The notes below the pieces were generated by a model, which did not search any database, was not told the origin of the DNA, and saw only the letters and a program-made list of their open reading frames with translations. 64,000 nt of DNA, taken from the NCBI RefSeq assembly GCF_002104995.1, contig NW_024468255.1:124001-188000 (forward strand). Reading direction: 5' to 3'. The position numbers were made by a program, and so were the translations under genes. This DNA comes from Linderina pennispora. Lineage: Eukaryota > Kickxellomycota > Kickxellomycetes > Kickxellales > Kickxellaceae. Below, piece after piece: positions 30,522 through 41,588 of this stretch. Each line of letters opens with the position of its first letter. Position 1 is the first letter of the stretch.

Positions 30522-32195
30522 GATAAGGATATGAGATAAAGGTTCTGCAGGCGAAAAAAAAAAAAAGAAAAAGTGATGGTGACTGTTGGAGCAAAAAACA
30601 AAAAAAAAATAATCGGCTGGTGGTTGGTGGAGGGGTGGAGCATCTTGAGGCCCAGCATTCTCGGGCAGACAGATCACTACAGGGCTGGGTTGCTCCAGGT
30701 TGGGCTGCCGATGTAATAGCGCCGATTCGCGTATTGTTCTCCGCGCCGCAAAATTTTGGTGTTACGATTGTCGCCATCATCTGGAACCTAATCCGAAACT
30801 GCAATCCCGCCCTGATTCATTGATCTGGAATTCATTGGTCCGAGCCGTGGTCTGAGACCGCATGCAGCCAGTGGAGGTGGATCCCCATTTTTTGCACAGT
30901 TCTGACAGGGCGACAGGAGGGGGTGAAAATGCCCACAGACAGGTCAGCATTGACAGTGCAAATCAGTTTTGTTCCCTTCATCGTCCTGTGTTATCAGTAA
31001 TGCGAGCCATGTCTGGATTGTCAGTTGACTCAGCTGTTATGCAACCACTCATTCAGCAAATGGAGCCACTGTGAAGGAGCAGTAGCACTCGCTCTGCATG
31101 CTCACCCCCTGACCCAGCTGCAGGGTGGATCCCGCCTGATTTCCTCTGAGTTATTGACATACATCTGGCAGGATCCATTTACTTGCCTTTGGTGGGAAAA
31201 AAAGGCAAGATCGCGCTGAACCCAGGCGGAAATTCTGTTTTGCCCGTTTATCTAAGCAGCTCCAAAAAAACAAAATAGCAGGGCGGCAGATATTCGAACA
31301 GTTCTGCGTTCAAGGCGATTGAGTAACAGGAAAGCAGCGGATTTACAGAACCATCCCCAAGGTCATGTTCAGTCAGTACCATATGTACGCAACATTGCAT
31401 GTCATGAGCGGAGTCTAATATTGCTTGGTGGATAGTTACACGCAATGCTGTTATTGTTTTGATCTCGCACTACCCGAGCGGTGAAAATAGGGAATGTCAA
31501 CACGAAAGTGATCACAACACCAGGCGTGTGCGTAGGGCTCTTCTGGGTACCAGGATCCAAAAATAAGGAGTGCGTAACGCTAGTGTAGCACGAATCCAAG
31601 ACTACATTAAACCTCGAAAAGGAATAGTGCACTGCGTGTCCCTCGCTTGTGCTTGTTTACGTTTTCTCTATTTTCACTCCCCGACCCAATGCATATATCG
31701 GCCGGCCAGCGCAGAAACTGGTTTTCGGCTCCTGGGCATGCGTGTGGCGGGTTCATGGTGCGATCCGTAGACTGTTTTTAGAGCCCAGGTGGGAAAACCG
31801 GGCCGGCCAACCGCAGCTTCCGGCGGCGCTACCAAGGAAGGGAAGAGTGCATCATTTGTGTACATGCTTTGCCAGCACAATGCGGCGCAATGCCATGCTA
31901 GGTTCAAACAGGCCTACTTTATGCTTAAACAGACAAGCGACAGGGGGCATGGGGAGGGGGTGGCTCCGGGGCTCGATTGATGGCCAGTGACAACAAAAGT
32001 TTAGATTGTAAGCGGCGTATTTAATGAAACAAAATTTAAAACAGGAACGTAATGTCTGGTAAACTATAGCAACAATGGTAAAAGGGGAGGAGTAAACATA
32101 AAATAAACAGACGTAAGGAAATAATAAGCATACAGGGAGGGAGTGGTGCGTTCCAGAAGGAAACTGATTCCTGAGGAAGCAAGCAAACAACAGCC
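30522..32195. other. Intergenic, no supported gene
   Basis: 1.7 kb. Poly-A/T tracts near 30553-30610 are the leader of the CDF gene. Short frames on both strands show no domain. No RNA gene seen. Confidence 0.45.
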
Positions 32196-32588
32196 TTAGT
32201 TGAACTCGATGCCCAGCGCCGACGATTCCCGGTTCTGCGTGCCATACAGCTTCCTGCGCAGGTCGGAGAACGTGCCCATGATCGGCTCCTCCTCTTCCAG
32301 ATACTCGTCGGGCGTCGCCGGCGACATCAGCGCCGACGACGGCTGCTCGTACATTGCCAAGTGGCTCAGATCAAGCTGCAGCTGCGGCGCCGCCGACAGA
32401 GGCCGCGCGCGGCTCTGCCGTTTGTTTTGCGAGTGCTGGACAGTCGCGGCAATCGGCGTCATGCAGTGGTCAAACAGCTCGCTGATGGCCTCAAGCTTGA
32501 GCGCCGGATCGGCAAACTCGACCTCGATCTTGTGAATCGGCGGCGAGGCCAGCGGTCTCAGCGAGGGCGATGTCTTTGTCGAGTTCAT
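32196..32588 (-). CDS. Small acidic/Ser-rich protein of unknown function
   Basis: 130 residues from an ATG at 32588. The coding strand shows third-position G/C preference like neighbouring genes. Features: a segment IHKIEVEFADPALKLEAISELFDHC that could form helices, a low-complexity middle, an acidic patch YLEEEEPIMGTFSDLRRKLYG, and the tail SSALGIEFN. No domain recognised. The TFSDLRRKLYG segment could be a short binding motif. A TATA-like ATAAAAG on the minus strand near 32720 lies about 130 bp upstream. Judged real on codon use and promoter, but identity unknown. Confidence 0.5.
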   Translation of the reverse strand: MNSTKTSPSLRPLASPPIHKIEVEFADPALKLEAISELFDHCMTPIAATVQHSQNKRQSRARPLSAAPQLQLDLSHLAMYEQPSSALMSPATPDEYLEEEEPIMGTFSDLRRKLYGTQNRESSALGIEFN

Positions 32589-34517
32589 TTTATGATTGGA
32601 AAAGTGTAAAAGCCGGGAAAAAAGAACCAAGGTGCTTTAGGAGGAGTGCTGGAGGGAGAAGTAGAGCTTTTTTTCGTGCCTGGAAAAGTAGTCCTCTGTC
32701 AAAGGATATGCTGCGGGCTTTTATACAAAACCCGCTCTGTCTCAGAGACCTGTGGCTGGCCAAAAAGCACGCAAAAATAAAAGGTGAGCCAGTACTATCA
32801 AAAATTGCCATTGGCTAGTAGATATTTCACACTTTGGCGCAAATATCGTGGCATTGTGGAAAAGAAGTTTTTCCCAAAGCCCGTAGCCCAATCTGTCTAA
32901 AATGGGGGCAATGAGGCGGACGGGTCGCTTGCCCGCTGTCCGCACCCACCCAACCTCCCTCCTAGTGACAGGCCCAAGAAAACTTTTCATGGTTCCCAAC
33001 CCAAATGTGTTCCACAGTACCTGCCCATCACCGATCCATATAGATCAGAATAAGCTAGGATTCTCGCCATGACGCGGCCAACGCCTTTCAACGCAGAGCC
33101 AATTCAAGCGCAAAGGTGGACGCGAATAGCACTCACCAAGCAAATAGCTTCCCGAAACAGGATAGGCAGTGCAAGATTCACATCCGGGCCACAGTGCCGT
33201 CGACTGGATCAGAGCATCCCATTCTGGATGAACAAAGGCGATGCCCACCCAGCCCAGCCCCAAACTAAGCGCGAGAATACGGGCGTAGTCTCCAGCATGC
33301 ACACAGCCTAACCCGCGCTCCATCAGCAGGCCGCAATAGCGATGTGTGCTCCACACCCACAAATGCACTCCTGCAGCAGCGAGCAGCGCACCCCGTGCTC
33401 AGGGGTGCCACTCGCTGTCATTCTACAGACCACAGTTGGTTCACACGATACAGCCATGTGCTGGACAGATCCGAAAATAGGCTCCCCTGGATCCCGGACC
33501 AAACGCACGCAAAACGCTGGATACACCTGTAGGCCCGAGACCCGCGACTCGGGAGAGAAAAGACGAAAAGCGGCAAGCTTGCGTCTTCCTACTATCGCCC
33601 CTCAGCGTTCATCCAGTATCGGGAGCACAGAGCCCACCCAGGCCGGAGCCGATCACAGCCATCATGAACAAATACAGCTAAATTTCTCCCAAAAATTAGC
33701 AAAGCGGAAACTATAGCCCAGGTTTAGTCTGGGGCATTCGCTTGGCTTTTGGGGTCTTAGTGCTGCAATTCCGGGTGCTGGTGCGCGTGTGCGCGCCCGC
33801 AGTTCGATGCCCGGCGGCGCGAAGCAGAGGCCCTTGGATATTTTTCGGGACGTGCGGCGGGGCCGACAATTTCCCCAATACCGTTCTGGTGGAGCAGTGC
33901 GGGCAACTCTGGCGTCTAGGCAAGGTACGGCTTTCACAAGCTGATGCTTGCTGTTTGACGCGCCGGACGAGCCCGCACTTGCGAAGCCGGAGAAACATGC
34001 GGTGTGGGAAGTCGGCCCTCAGTCGGTTTGGTCTTATGCGGGGCACTAGCGTTTCCATAGTGTATAGCCCGTGTGCCAACACGTCCGAGAGCGATAGGCG
34101 CAGGATGCCCTCCGGCAATGGCCCATTGCGCTCGCTAGCTTGCCATCTTAAGGCTGTTTCCGTATGGTTCCTTGGAAGACCCCGCTTGAGTTAGCCGGGG
34201 CAGTGTCCGGTTGTGCTGTTGTTGAGACTCCTTCAGTGTGCAGTCTCCCTCGCCTTCAGGACCTGCCCTGGTGCCTGACCTCGGGCGGGAAAGGGGCTGG
34301 AGACGGCTGGGCTTGCTGGCGGTGCTTGGCGAGTTGGAGCGGTCTTATATACCCCGATACCTGTTAGCTATTGCGCGCGCATATTCCAGTTCAGGCCGTA
34401 CGAGACTATGTCTCGATGACGGGCATGATACTACCATGCGGGCGACATCCTCCCACCCACCACATTTTTTGCTGCTGCGGCATACGATACGAATGTAGTT
34501 TTATTGCAAAACGCGAC
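32589..34517. other. Intergenic with possible gene remnants
   Basis: 1.9 kb without a confident gene. On the minus strand a hydrophobic frame (33045-33368) contains ILALSLGLGWVGIAFVHPEW and meets a GTGAGT donor-like site. Another (33711-34118) begins LPEGILRLSLSDVLAHGL, loosely like an FNIP-type repeat. A TATATAAG on the minus strand near 34344 could be a promoter. These could be a decayed or intron-rich gene, but I could not join them into one model. Confidence 0.35.
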
Positions 34518-37500
34518 TTAAGCTGAAGACTGGTGGTCGGCATACGCCTCGGCGTGCAGCTCCTTGACGATATCCAGCCAGCGCGACTTTCCGTCCTTGC
34601 CCATGTCCAGGGTGAAGGCCGTCAGGTCGTCGAGCTTTTTGATCACCTTCTTCACATACGCGCGCCACCGCTCCTCCAGCGCCTGGTTAACCACATTCGG
34701 GGCCGTTTTGTCAACGATCACATGCACAACCTCGGCAGTGCCCGTCAGCAGCATATACGACAGTACGACGGTGAGGTTGCGGTCCGGCAGCGCAAAGGTC
34801 AGCGCAAAGCAGACGCTGGACGCGTCGGTGTCGAGGACGATCGAAAAGTTGTGGGTTGTCTCCAGCGACGCCACGCTGACCTTGCCTGTCATCTCCATGG
34901 CGATATGCACAGTGTCCTCCAGCAGGTGCGCCGGCATCGCCAGCAGCTTCACTAGCGTGCTTGCCGTCTTCTCGGCGCCCAGACGGTCGACGATCCCCGA
35001 AAGATACGCGGCCACGCGTTCCGACACGCCCTTTGGCGGACGCACTATAGGCAGAATCCGCACATCCCACGCCGCGCGCAAAAGGTTCTTCGGCACGCTA
35101 AACAGGCCCACCAGCTTCGCCAGCTTCTGAGCCGGTTCCTCCGCTGCTGCGCTGTCTGCGGCTTCTGCCGGTACCTGCGGCTCCGATTGCTCGTCGTCTG
35201 CTGGCACAGCGTCCAGGCTGAGCTTGTACTCGCAGCGCACGGTCCCGCGGCACCCTGTATAAGCAACCAGCACCTCCTGGCGATCCACCAGCACCTCGTC
35301 GACACTCAAATGTCCGGTGCCCACATACTTGGACACCACCGCCTCGATGCTGTCGACGACGTTGACCGACATCTTCATCCACATCATCAAAGACCGCAGC
35401 GTCACCAGCAGCTGGGCGTTTGTGCACAGCAGTGCTGTCGGGGGCAGCGGCACAAACGGCGGCGCCCGTGCCGAGTTCTGGCGCATGTGCAGCTCGCGGA
35501 ACTTGTACATGAACGCCTCCACCTTTGTCGCCCCGGGCCGCAGCCGGTGCAAGTTGCGCTGCAAGTTGCGGATGCGCTGCGCCTTGTCTGCCGCCCGATC
35601 GCCCATCACATCATCCGAGGCCACCTCCTTGAACAAAACCGTCACTGCCTCCTCCAGACGAGCCCAGTCGAGTGTCATCTTGGTCGACAGGGCCTCGAGC
35701 CACTGCGCAAACCGCGGGATCGGCTCCATCGCTGCCGTCACCAGAGGCGCGGGCGCCGACGCACTGCTGCCAGCAGCCACCAGCGAGCCGGCAAACACAC
35801 GCGCCGATGCGACCACATCAGAGATGTGGAACGTGTCGTATGCCACCAGCCGTACATCTACCACAAACCGCGTATTGAACACCAGCCGGATGTTGTCGGC
35901 CGCTGTATACATTGGCATTACATTCAGGTCGCTGATCTCGGCCAACGACGACCTCAAATGCTCCTTCATCGTCATCAGCCGGTCCACCACCAGCTTTGAC
36001 TTGTCCTCAGGCTCAGTCTCGCCCAGCATCCGCACAAACCCGACAGGAATCATCGAGTCAAGCGCCAGCGAAGGGGACAACGACCGGATGTTGACCATGG
36101 GCCCTGTAGTAGACAGTATGTCGCTGAGCGGTGTCATCTGGATAACCAGCGATAGTATCGACAGGGGGTTTCCCGTCAGATTCATACGCGCCTGCAATGT
36201 GCGCAGCCAGCGCGACAGATCCGCCGACACCTCAAAGCCCATCCTGCGACGGCTCGACCCTGCACCGTGCGCCCACGGCCAGGTCGACCCGATCCGCAGA
36301 ATGCGATTCGACTCGGGCTCCACCTCCGCCATAGTAAGATGGTACGACAGCTCGCCCTGTTGGTCGCCCGTGAACGGTTCTGGCACACGGCACGAGATTG
36401 ACAGCAGCCGCGAGTCCAAGCACTGCAGAACGAGCTCGGTTGCAGCATGCTCGTTGGCACCAAGCATCTTAGTCAGCGCGCCTGTATACGGCCCAGCACA
36501 GAACGGATAGAACGCGGTGGTGGCCGCCAGCATACGCCGCAGAGACCGCTGCTCCCACACGCACAGCTGGCGCGCAACATGCGTCATCAGGTGGTGCTCG
36601 GACCAGTCACGGATCAGGCTCTGCAGAGCCCGACCGACGTTCTTGTACACCAGCATCATCTTGCTGTACCCGCCCTTGGTGTTGCCCGAACCGCGCCCGT
36701 GGTATCCGCCGTCAGGGCCTGCGTGGGCTCCAAAGTACACTGCATCGGCATGGGCTGCCGAAACCGCCGCCGGAAGCCCGTCCAGCGCCACAGGCACTGA
36801 GGCGATGACCTGGCAGGGAATTACGTGTCTGCCGACCAGCGTCTGTGCCGCCGACGACGCCTTGCCGTCAGACGTGCGGTACTCCACCAGCCGTGCGCTA
36901 TCACTACGCATTGCCGGGTCCAACTCATCCGAGGCTATCCGCACCGACACCATCCTTCTCGCCTCGTCAGCAAGCACACCGCTGCTAGCCACATGCCAGT
37001 TTATAGGCGATGCACGCATCAGCGCTGCTATCGGCAGATACAGGATCGGCACCTGCTCGTCGAGCTCGTACAGCCCCTGCTTGTCGAGCCCGACAACTGA
37101 CAGCTCCTTCGACACAGCAGCACGATGCCCATGTGGTGACGTCGAGAACGACGGGATGCGGAAGCTATACGGAATCTTCCACTCCGTGAGCTGTGTCTGC
37201 AGAAGCCGCAGCGCAAGCCGTGCGCGGCACATCGATGCTAGGGCGTTAAGGTAGTCCAATGTGATGCTAGTGCGGCCCGACAGCATCGCATCCACACGCT
37301 CTGTTACATCCCATTCGGCCCCGTCTTCGCGCAGCCGCTTGCTCTGGCCACCGCTGCCGCTGTTGGCACGCACCATGCTCGGGTCAAGCTTCTTTTCAGC
37401 CAGCAGCCGCCGCGCCACCGACGAGAACAGTCGATCGACCTGTAGGGCAATGACCTGGCCTACCTCGTACATAAGCTGGTCCTTGGGGTGCGGATTCAGC

Positions 37501-39713
37501 AGCACCAGCCGGAAATGCAGCCGGTCTGTCATTGCCCCCATCAAGTACCACTCGCCATCGCATCCCTCGATCTTGTAGAACCGCACACGATTCAGCGGCT
37601 GCTCAGTGCCAATTCCACGCATCAGCGCATCAGCCTCCTGCTGCGAGATCCGCAACGGGAAATTCGCCGCCGCTGGCACCGGTCCATTAGACCCAACGGC
37701 CGGTGATCCCATCAGATACGACTGTGCCGATGCCACCGCAGGCGTCACGCTGGCCTCGACGCGGCGCCTGACGCCGGTCAACACAAATCCAGGCAGCAGC
37801 CCGCAGGTAGCCATACCCATAGGCCGCAAGCCCAGCGACCGGAACGCAAGGCTGTCCAGATCAGCGAGCGCCAGACTCGAGCGCATGTCCACCAGAAGCT
37901 CCGCCAGCCTCCACGGCGTGCGGTTCGCCTGGTCTGCCAGTTGCCCAATCATGGCCTCGCTCAGCGACGCACTAACCGACACAACCTCTGAAGCCCGAAC
38001 CACCAGCCGGCCTGTGAATGCATCGACAGTGATATCCACTGCGCCTTCATCCTGGCGGTACCACGCCCGCAGCTTCGGCACAACCGCCGCCTGTGTAATC
38101 TCTGACGCACTCACGCTGCGCTTCACTTCGCCCGACGCCATGCCATACAGCAGCTCAACAGCCCCCTCATCGAACAGACCCGATTCCACCACTGAGCTGT
38201 ACAGCGACTCGAGGATCTTGACCGAATGCCGCCACGTAACCTGCCGCAATAATCTCTCGGCGTTGATGCCCTCGCTATCCAGCACGACACCGCCACCGTT
38301 TGCCAGATCCTCGCTCAGCTCGCTCGCCTGCGCCACCGTGCGTGACCACGTGTGTGTCTGACCAAGCCCCGAATGCGCTGTCCACGTGATGCTCAGCCCA
38401 AGCTTGGGGATAAGGTTGCGCCGATCCTGCTCAATCCGCAGGAACTCGTGCTTATCGCTTGCATCGTCTGGCGACGCCTCCAGCGCATCGGGACCTTCAA
38501 TCGCCGAGGCGTGGATTGGCCGCGGCACTGGCAGAGGACAGGGCTTGATCACAATCGCATTGCCACGGCTGCCGCCGCTGCTATTGTGGCCAGCCGCTGC
38601 ACGCGACGACGTCCAGTACCGCAGTACCACCGATTTGTCGGCACCCATCTCAATCTGCAGCAAATTCTCCCACCGCACGCGCCGCAGTACGGCCGCCTGC
38701 TTGGCTACAGTGTCAAGCAGAATGCTGAGGCTCTGCATGTGCAAAAAGTCGTACAGGCGCGCCAGCTGTGGCACCTCGCTCTCCTGCAGAAGCTGCGTCT
38801 GGCAATGTTGCGCCATGTCGTTTGTCTGCCGCTTATCCAGCCGGATAGCCATCTCGCCTGTCAGCGCCGGATCCGAGCCCACCAGCAGCTTGATTCCCAC
38901 GACGTGCCACGGCACATTCGAATACTGCAGCAGTGTCAATGTAGCTTCGAATTCGCCTGCAACTGTGAACGTCACCCTGCCGCCGTCTATCGAGTACCGA
39001 CGCATAGCTGTAGGCACCGGCCCGCCGCGCAGAATGCGTGCCCTAATAATGCCATTGATCGCCTCCAGAGTCTGCGCAACCTGCGCACGGGTCAGCATGG
39101 GCGGCGGCACAAATGCTTCCTTCACCACGCTAGGCAGTTTCTGATACGTGCCAGTTGTCAGCACATCCACCGCTGTTGGCACATCATAGTTCCTCAATCG
39201 CGCCTGCGGCAATGCCAGATACGTTGCGTACAGTCCATCAACGGCCCGTGTGAAGTACTCGTTCTGCGACTGCAGGTACGCAATTGCGTTCTGGCACTTT
39301 TGAATCTGCGGGGCGTTCCGCGACCACTTCACCAGCACCAGCAGCTTCGTGAGCTGCTCGCGTATATGCTGGGTGTACTTTTGGATCTCCTCGCGTCGGT
39401 TCTCCTCTGTCCGGCTCGGCAGTGTCTCGATAAGCGTCACCAGCTCCGTGTACGCGTATGTTACCATGCGGGTCACTATGACACTCAGAGGAATCATGTC
39501 TACCGTCACCTGCGGCAGGTCGGTATCAGATCCGGCCTCGGACCCGCTGCCGTAGTCGCTACCACTAAAGTTGCCCGACAGGCTGTGCTCCGGCTGCCGA
39601 GGGATAGTGCCACGTCCGAGGTCGGCCATGGTGGGCTGTGTCTGCGCTTCTGGAACTTGTGTATTGCCTTTGTCCGAGGTTACTCGCGAAGGAACGCGTT
39701 GAACGCTGGACAT
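34518..39713 (-). CDS. MED14: Mediator complex subunit 14 (Rgr1)
   Basis: 1731 residues in one uninterrupted frame from the ATG at 39713. After a disordered N-terminus of about 68 residues, the Med14 N-terminal helical domain begins at VTVDMIPLSVIVTRM (about 69-83). It continues through ELVTLIETLPSRT, LLVLVKWSRNAPQI and FTRAVDGLYATYLALPQARLRNYDV, the hallmark order of MED14 proteins. The rest is a long chain of alternating helix and strand repeats typical of the architectural backbone of Mediator. It links head, middle and tail modules and is needed for RNA polymerase II transcription in the nucleus. Length is comparable to or greater than that of other fungal MED14 proteins. Divergent from the Tpa1-like gene with a 378 bp intergenic region. 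Confidence 0.95.
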   Translation of the reverse strand: MSSVQRVPSRVTSDKGNTQVPEAQTQPTMADLGRGTIPRQPEHSLSGNFSGSDYGSGSEAGSDTDLPQVTVDMIPLSVIVTRMVTYAYTELVTLIETLPSRTEENRREEIQKYTQHIREQLTKLLVLVKWSRNAPQIQKCQNAIAYLQSQNEYFTRAVDGLYATYLALPQARLRNYDVPTAVDVLTTGTYQKLPSVVKEAFVPPPMLTRAQVAQTLEAINGIIRARILRGGPVPTAMRRYSIDGGRVTFTVAGEFEATLTLLQYSNVPWHVVGIKLLVGSDPALTGEMAIRLDKRQTNDMAQHCQTQLLQESEVPQLARLYDFLHMQSLSILLDTVAKQAAVLRRVRWENLLQIEMGADKSVVLRYWTSSRAAAGHNSSGGSRGNAIVIKPCPLPVPRPIHASAIEGPDALEASPDDASDKHEFLRIEQDRRNLIPKLGLSITWTAHSGLGQTHTWSRTVAQASELSEDLANGGGVVLDSEGINAERLLRQVTWRHSVKILESLYSSVVESGLFDEGAVELLYGMASGEVKRSVSASEITQAAVVPKLRAWYRQDEGAVDITVDAFTGRLVVRASEVVSVSASLSEAMIGQLADQANRTPWRLAELLVDMRSSLALADLDSLAFRSLGLRPMGMATCGLLPGFVLTGVRRRVEASVTPAVASAQSYLMGSPAVGSNGPVPAAANFPLRISQQEADALMRGIGTEQPLNRVRFYKIEGCDGEWYLMGAMTDRLHFRLVLLNPHPKDQLMYEVGQVIALQVDRLFSSVARRLLAEKKLDPSMVRANSGSGGQSKRLREDGAEWDVTERVDAMLSGRTSITLDYLNALASMCRARLALRLLQTQLTEWKIPYSFRIPSFSTSPHGHRAAVSKELSVVGLDKQGLYELDEQVPILYLPIAALMRASPINWHVASSGVLADEARRMVSVRIASDELDPAMRSDSARLVEYRTSDGKASSAAQTLVGRHVIPCQVIASVPVALDGLPAAVSAAHADAVYFGAHAGPDGGYHGRGSGNTKGGYSKMMLVYKNVGRALQSLIRDWSEHHLMTHVARQLCVWEQRSLRRMLAATTAFYPFCAGPYTGALTKMLGANEHAATELVLQCLDSRLLSISCRVPEPFTGDQQGELSYHLTMAEVEPESNRILRIGSTWPWAHGAGSSRRRMGFEVSADLSRWLRTLQARMNLTGNPLSILSLVIQMTPLSDILSTTGPMVNIRSLSPSLALDSMIPVGFVRMLGETEPEDKSKLVVDRLMTMKEHLRSSLAEISDLNVMPMYTAADNIRLVFNTRFVVDVRLVAYDTFHISDVVASARVFAGSLVAAGSSASAPAPLVTAAMEPIPRFAQWLEALSTKMTLDWARLEEAVTVLFKEVASDDVMGDRAADKAQRIRNLQRNLHRLRPGATKVEAFMYKFRELHMRQNSARAPPFVPLPPTALLCTNAQLLVTLRSLMMWMKMSVNVVDSIEAVVSKYVGTGHLSVDEVLVDRQEVLVAYTGCRGTVRCEYKLSLDAVPADDEQSEPQVPAEAADSAAAEEPAQKLAKLVGLFSVPKNLLRAAWDVRILPIVRPPKGVSERVAAYLSGIVDRLGAEKTASTLVKLLAMPAHLLEDTVHIAMEMTGKVSVASLETTHNFSIVLDTDASSVCFALTFALPDRNLTVVLSYMLLTGTAEVVHVIVDKTAPNVVNQALEERWRAYVKKVIKKLDDLTAFTLDMGKDGKSRWLDIVKELHAEAYADHQSSA

Positions 39714-40091
39714 TTAGAGTAGAATGTCACGCCGTCTGGAAGATAGTATCTCGCGAAAGAACGGTAAATGTGAGCAGCGGTTGACCAAAGGGCGCGATCG
39801 CTTGCAAAGGAGAATAATTAGCGTTGAGAATGCGTCGGGATTAATAATTAAAAAGGAGAGAATAAAAAAGCAGAGGAGGGAAACTCTGGCGGGGACCAGC
39901 CGAAAAGCAAGACTGGGAAAGAAAATAAATGCAATGTCGGCATGCGCGTGTGATTGGCTGGGGGCCTGCCACCCCCTCTTTTCGCTGTTCTGCCACAACT
40001 ACCGCAAAGCCCAGAAATGAAGGTTGCACTTTGAACCCGAAAAATTTTTATTGCTGAACCCTTTTTCTCTCCATATCCGCATACCTACGCC
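39714..40091. promoter_or_regulatory. Divergent promoter region, MED14 / Tpa1-like gene
   Basis: 378 bp between two divergent housekeeping starts. No clear TATA box; purine-rich on the plus strand around 39815-39930. Confidence 0.5.
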
Positions 40092-41579
40092 ATGCCCGAG
40101 GAGACGACAAAGAAGCCGCGCGTCGACCTGCGCTCCGACTTCCCGCACGGCAAGGAAGACAGCGACCTGCACATCCGCCTCAACCCGTCGCTGCTCACGG
40201 CCGATTTCACTACTCCCTTCCACACAGCCTACACCAGCGATTCGCTCTCGGCAACCACCACGATCGCCTCTGGCGACAGCACTGGCACAATCGTCGCATC
40301 GCCGTTCCACACCGGCAAGCTAACCAACGTGTTCCCCAAACACTTCCTGCTGGCGCTCAAGGAGGAGCTGAAAACGCTGACGTGGCACCACCGATCCAAC
40401 GACCTGTACAAGTTCAACCAGACCGACGACTTGGCGCTCAACGCATTACCGCACATTAAGGCGCTCAGGGACTACATGGCAGGCGAGGAATTCGTCGGAT
40501 TCATGGAGAGCATCACCGGATTGGAGCTCACCCGCGGCTACCTCGATCTGGCAGCCCAGCGGTACAAGTCCACCAACCACCTGCTGTGCCATGACGACGA
40601 CGTCCACCGTGGCAAACTGGCGCGCAGAATCGCCTATATCATCTACCTGGTCGACGAAGAGTGGTCGGCGGAGGACGGCGGCGCCCTGGGTTTGTTTGGC
40701 AACGACGAGAACCGCCATCCGACGAGCATCCAGGAGCACATTGTGCCAGAGTTCAATTCCATGGGCTTCTTCCGCACCGGCCTCGTCTCGTATCACACGG
40801 TCGAAGAGGTCACTGTCAAGGATCTTGCCCGCGAGCGCTGGTCTGTCACCGGCTGGTTCTACGGCCCTGTCACGCCTGAGATCACTCCCGACCCTGACCA
40901 CCTCCCCCACCTGCCTGCATCTGTCCTGCCCGCCGTCGCCGATCTCACCGACACCTCCTGTGAACTCGAAAAGTGGGTCAACCCGGACTACCTGAAACCC
41001 GAGACCCAGACCCGTATCCTCGATGCCCTGATGGAGCAGAGCAGTGTTGAGCTGCGCGACTTTTTGCGCTCCGACGTCTTTGAGAAGGTCTCGCAGGAGC
41101 TCTCGGACGGATTCTGGTCAGAGGCGCCGCTGATGGGCCCGCCCAATCTGCGCCAGTACCTGGCCGCCGAGCCAACGACTCCGCTGGTCAAGGACCTGGC
41201 CGGCTTCCTGCGGTCAAAGAGCTTCGCCAGCCTGCTCAAGTCCCTGACATCTCTCGATTTGATCAAGGGATCGCAGGAGCTGCGCAAGTTCTCGCATGGC
41301 CACTACACGCTGATCCACGACCAGGCACTGGAGCCCAACGGTCTTGACGTCACTCTGTCGCTAACCCAAAAGACCGACTGGGACGACGAGGCATGGGGCG
41401 GTGCCACGCACTATATCGCCGATGCCGACGAGCTGCTGCGCATTCAGCCTGCCACCAACTCGCTTGCACTGGTGCTGCGTGACGAGGGCGTGCTGCGCTT
41501 TGTCAAGTACCTCAACCACCTGGCCGAGCAGGACAGACAGGAGATCTCTATGGTTTTTATTGAACAGCCTGAGGAATAA
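40092..41579 (+). CDS. Tpa1/OGFOD1-type prolyl 3,4-dihydroxylase
   Basis: 495 residues, intronless. The N-terminal 2-oxoglutarate/Fe(II) dioxygenase domain (about 40-260) carries H167 and D169 in LLCHDDDV, H235 in SYHTVEEV and R249 in RERWSVTGWF. These are the iron and 2-oxoglutarate ligands expected for the family. A second, catalytically inactive double-stranded helix domain follows (about 320-490) with HGHYTLIHD and WGGATHYI, as in yeast Tpa1 and human OGFOD1. These enzymes hydroxylate a proline of ribosomal protein uS12 and influence translation termination and mRNA decay. All iron ligands are present, so it is likely active. Its stop lies 9 bp from that of the converging coiled-coil gene. 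Confidence 0.95.
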   Translation: MPEETTKKPRVDLRSDFPHGKEDSDLHIRLNPSLLTADFTTPFHTAYTSDSLSATTTIASGDSTGTIVASPFHTGKLTNVFPKHFLLALKEELKTLTWHHRSNDLYKFNQTDDLALNALPHIKALRDYMAGEEFVGFMESITGLELTRGYLDLAAQRYKSTNHLLCHDDDVHRGKLARRIAYIIYLVDEEWSAEDGGALGLFGNDENRHPTSIQEHIVPEFNSMGFFRTGLVSYHTVEEVTVKDLARERWSVTGWFYGPVTPEITPDPDHLPHLPASVLPAVADLTDTSCELEKWVNPDYLKPETQTRILDALMEQSSVELRDFLRSDVFEKVSQELSDGFWSEAPLMGPPNLRQYLAAEPTTPLVKDLAGFLRSKSFASLLKSLTSLDLIKGSQELRKFSHGHYTLIHDQALEPNGLDVTLSLTQKTDWDDEAWGGATHYIADADELLRIQPATNSLALVLRDEGVLRFVKYLNHLAEQDRQEISMVFIEQPEE

Positions 41580-41588
41580 ATTAATCGT

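Noticed and set aside
23602-31566. CCAAAAATAG at 23602 and CCAAAAATAA at 31557 considered as further MADS-type sites
   Set aside because: They miss the T of CTA, lie near unrelated genes, and one-mismatch matches are expected by chance in 64 kb.
36182-39722. Long frames opposite MED14 (up to 456 codons)
   Set aside because: G/C-rich codon bias of MED14 keeps the opposite strand open; their composition is His/Arg/Gln-rich and lacks any domain.
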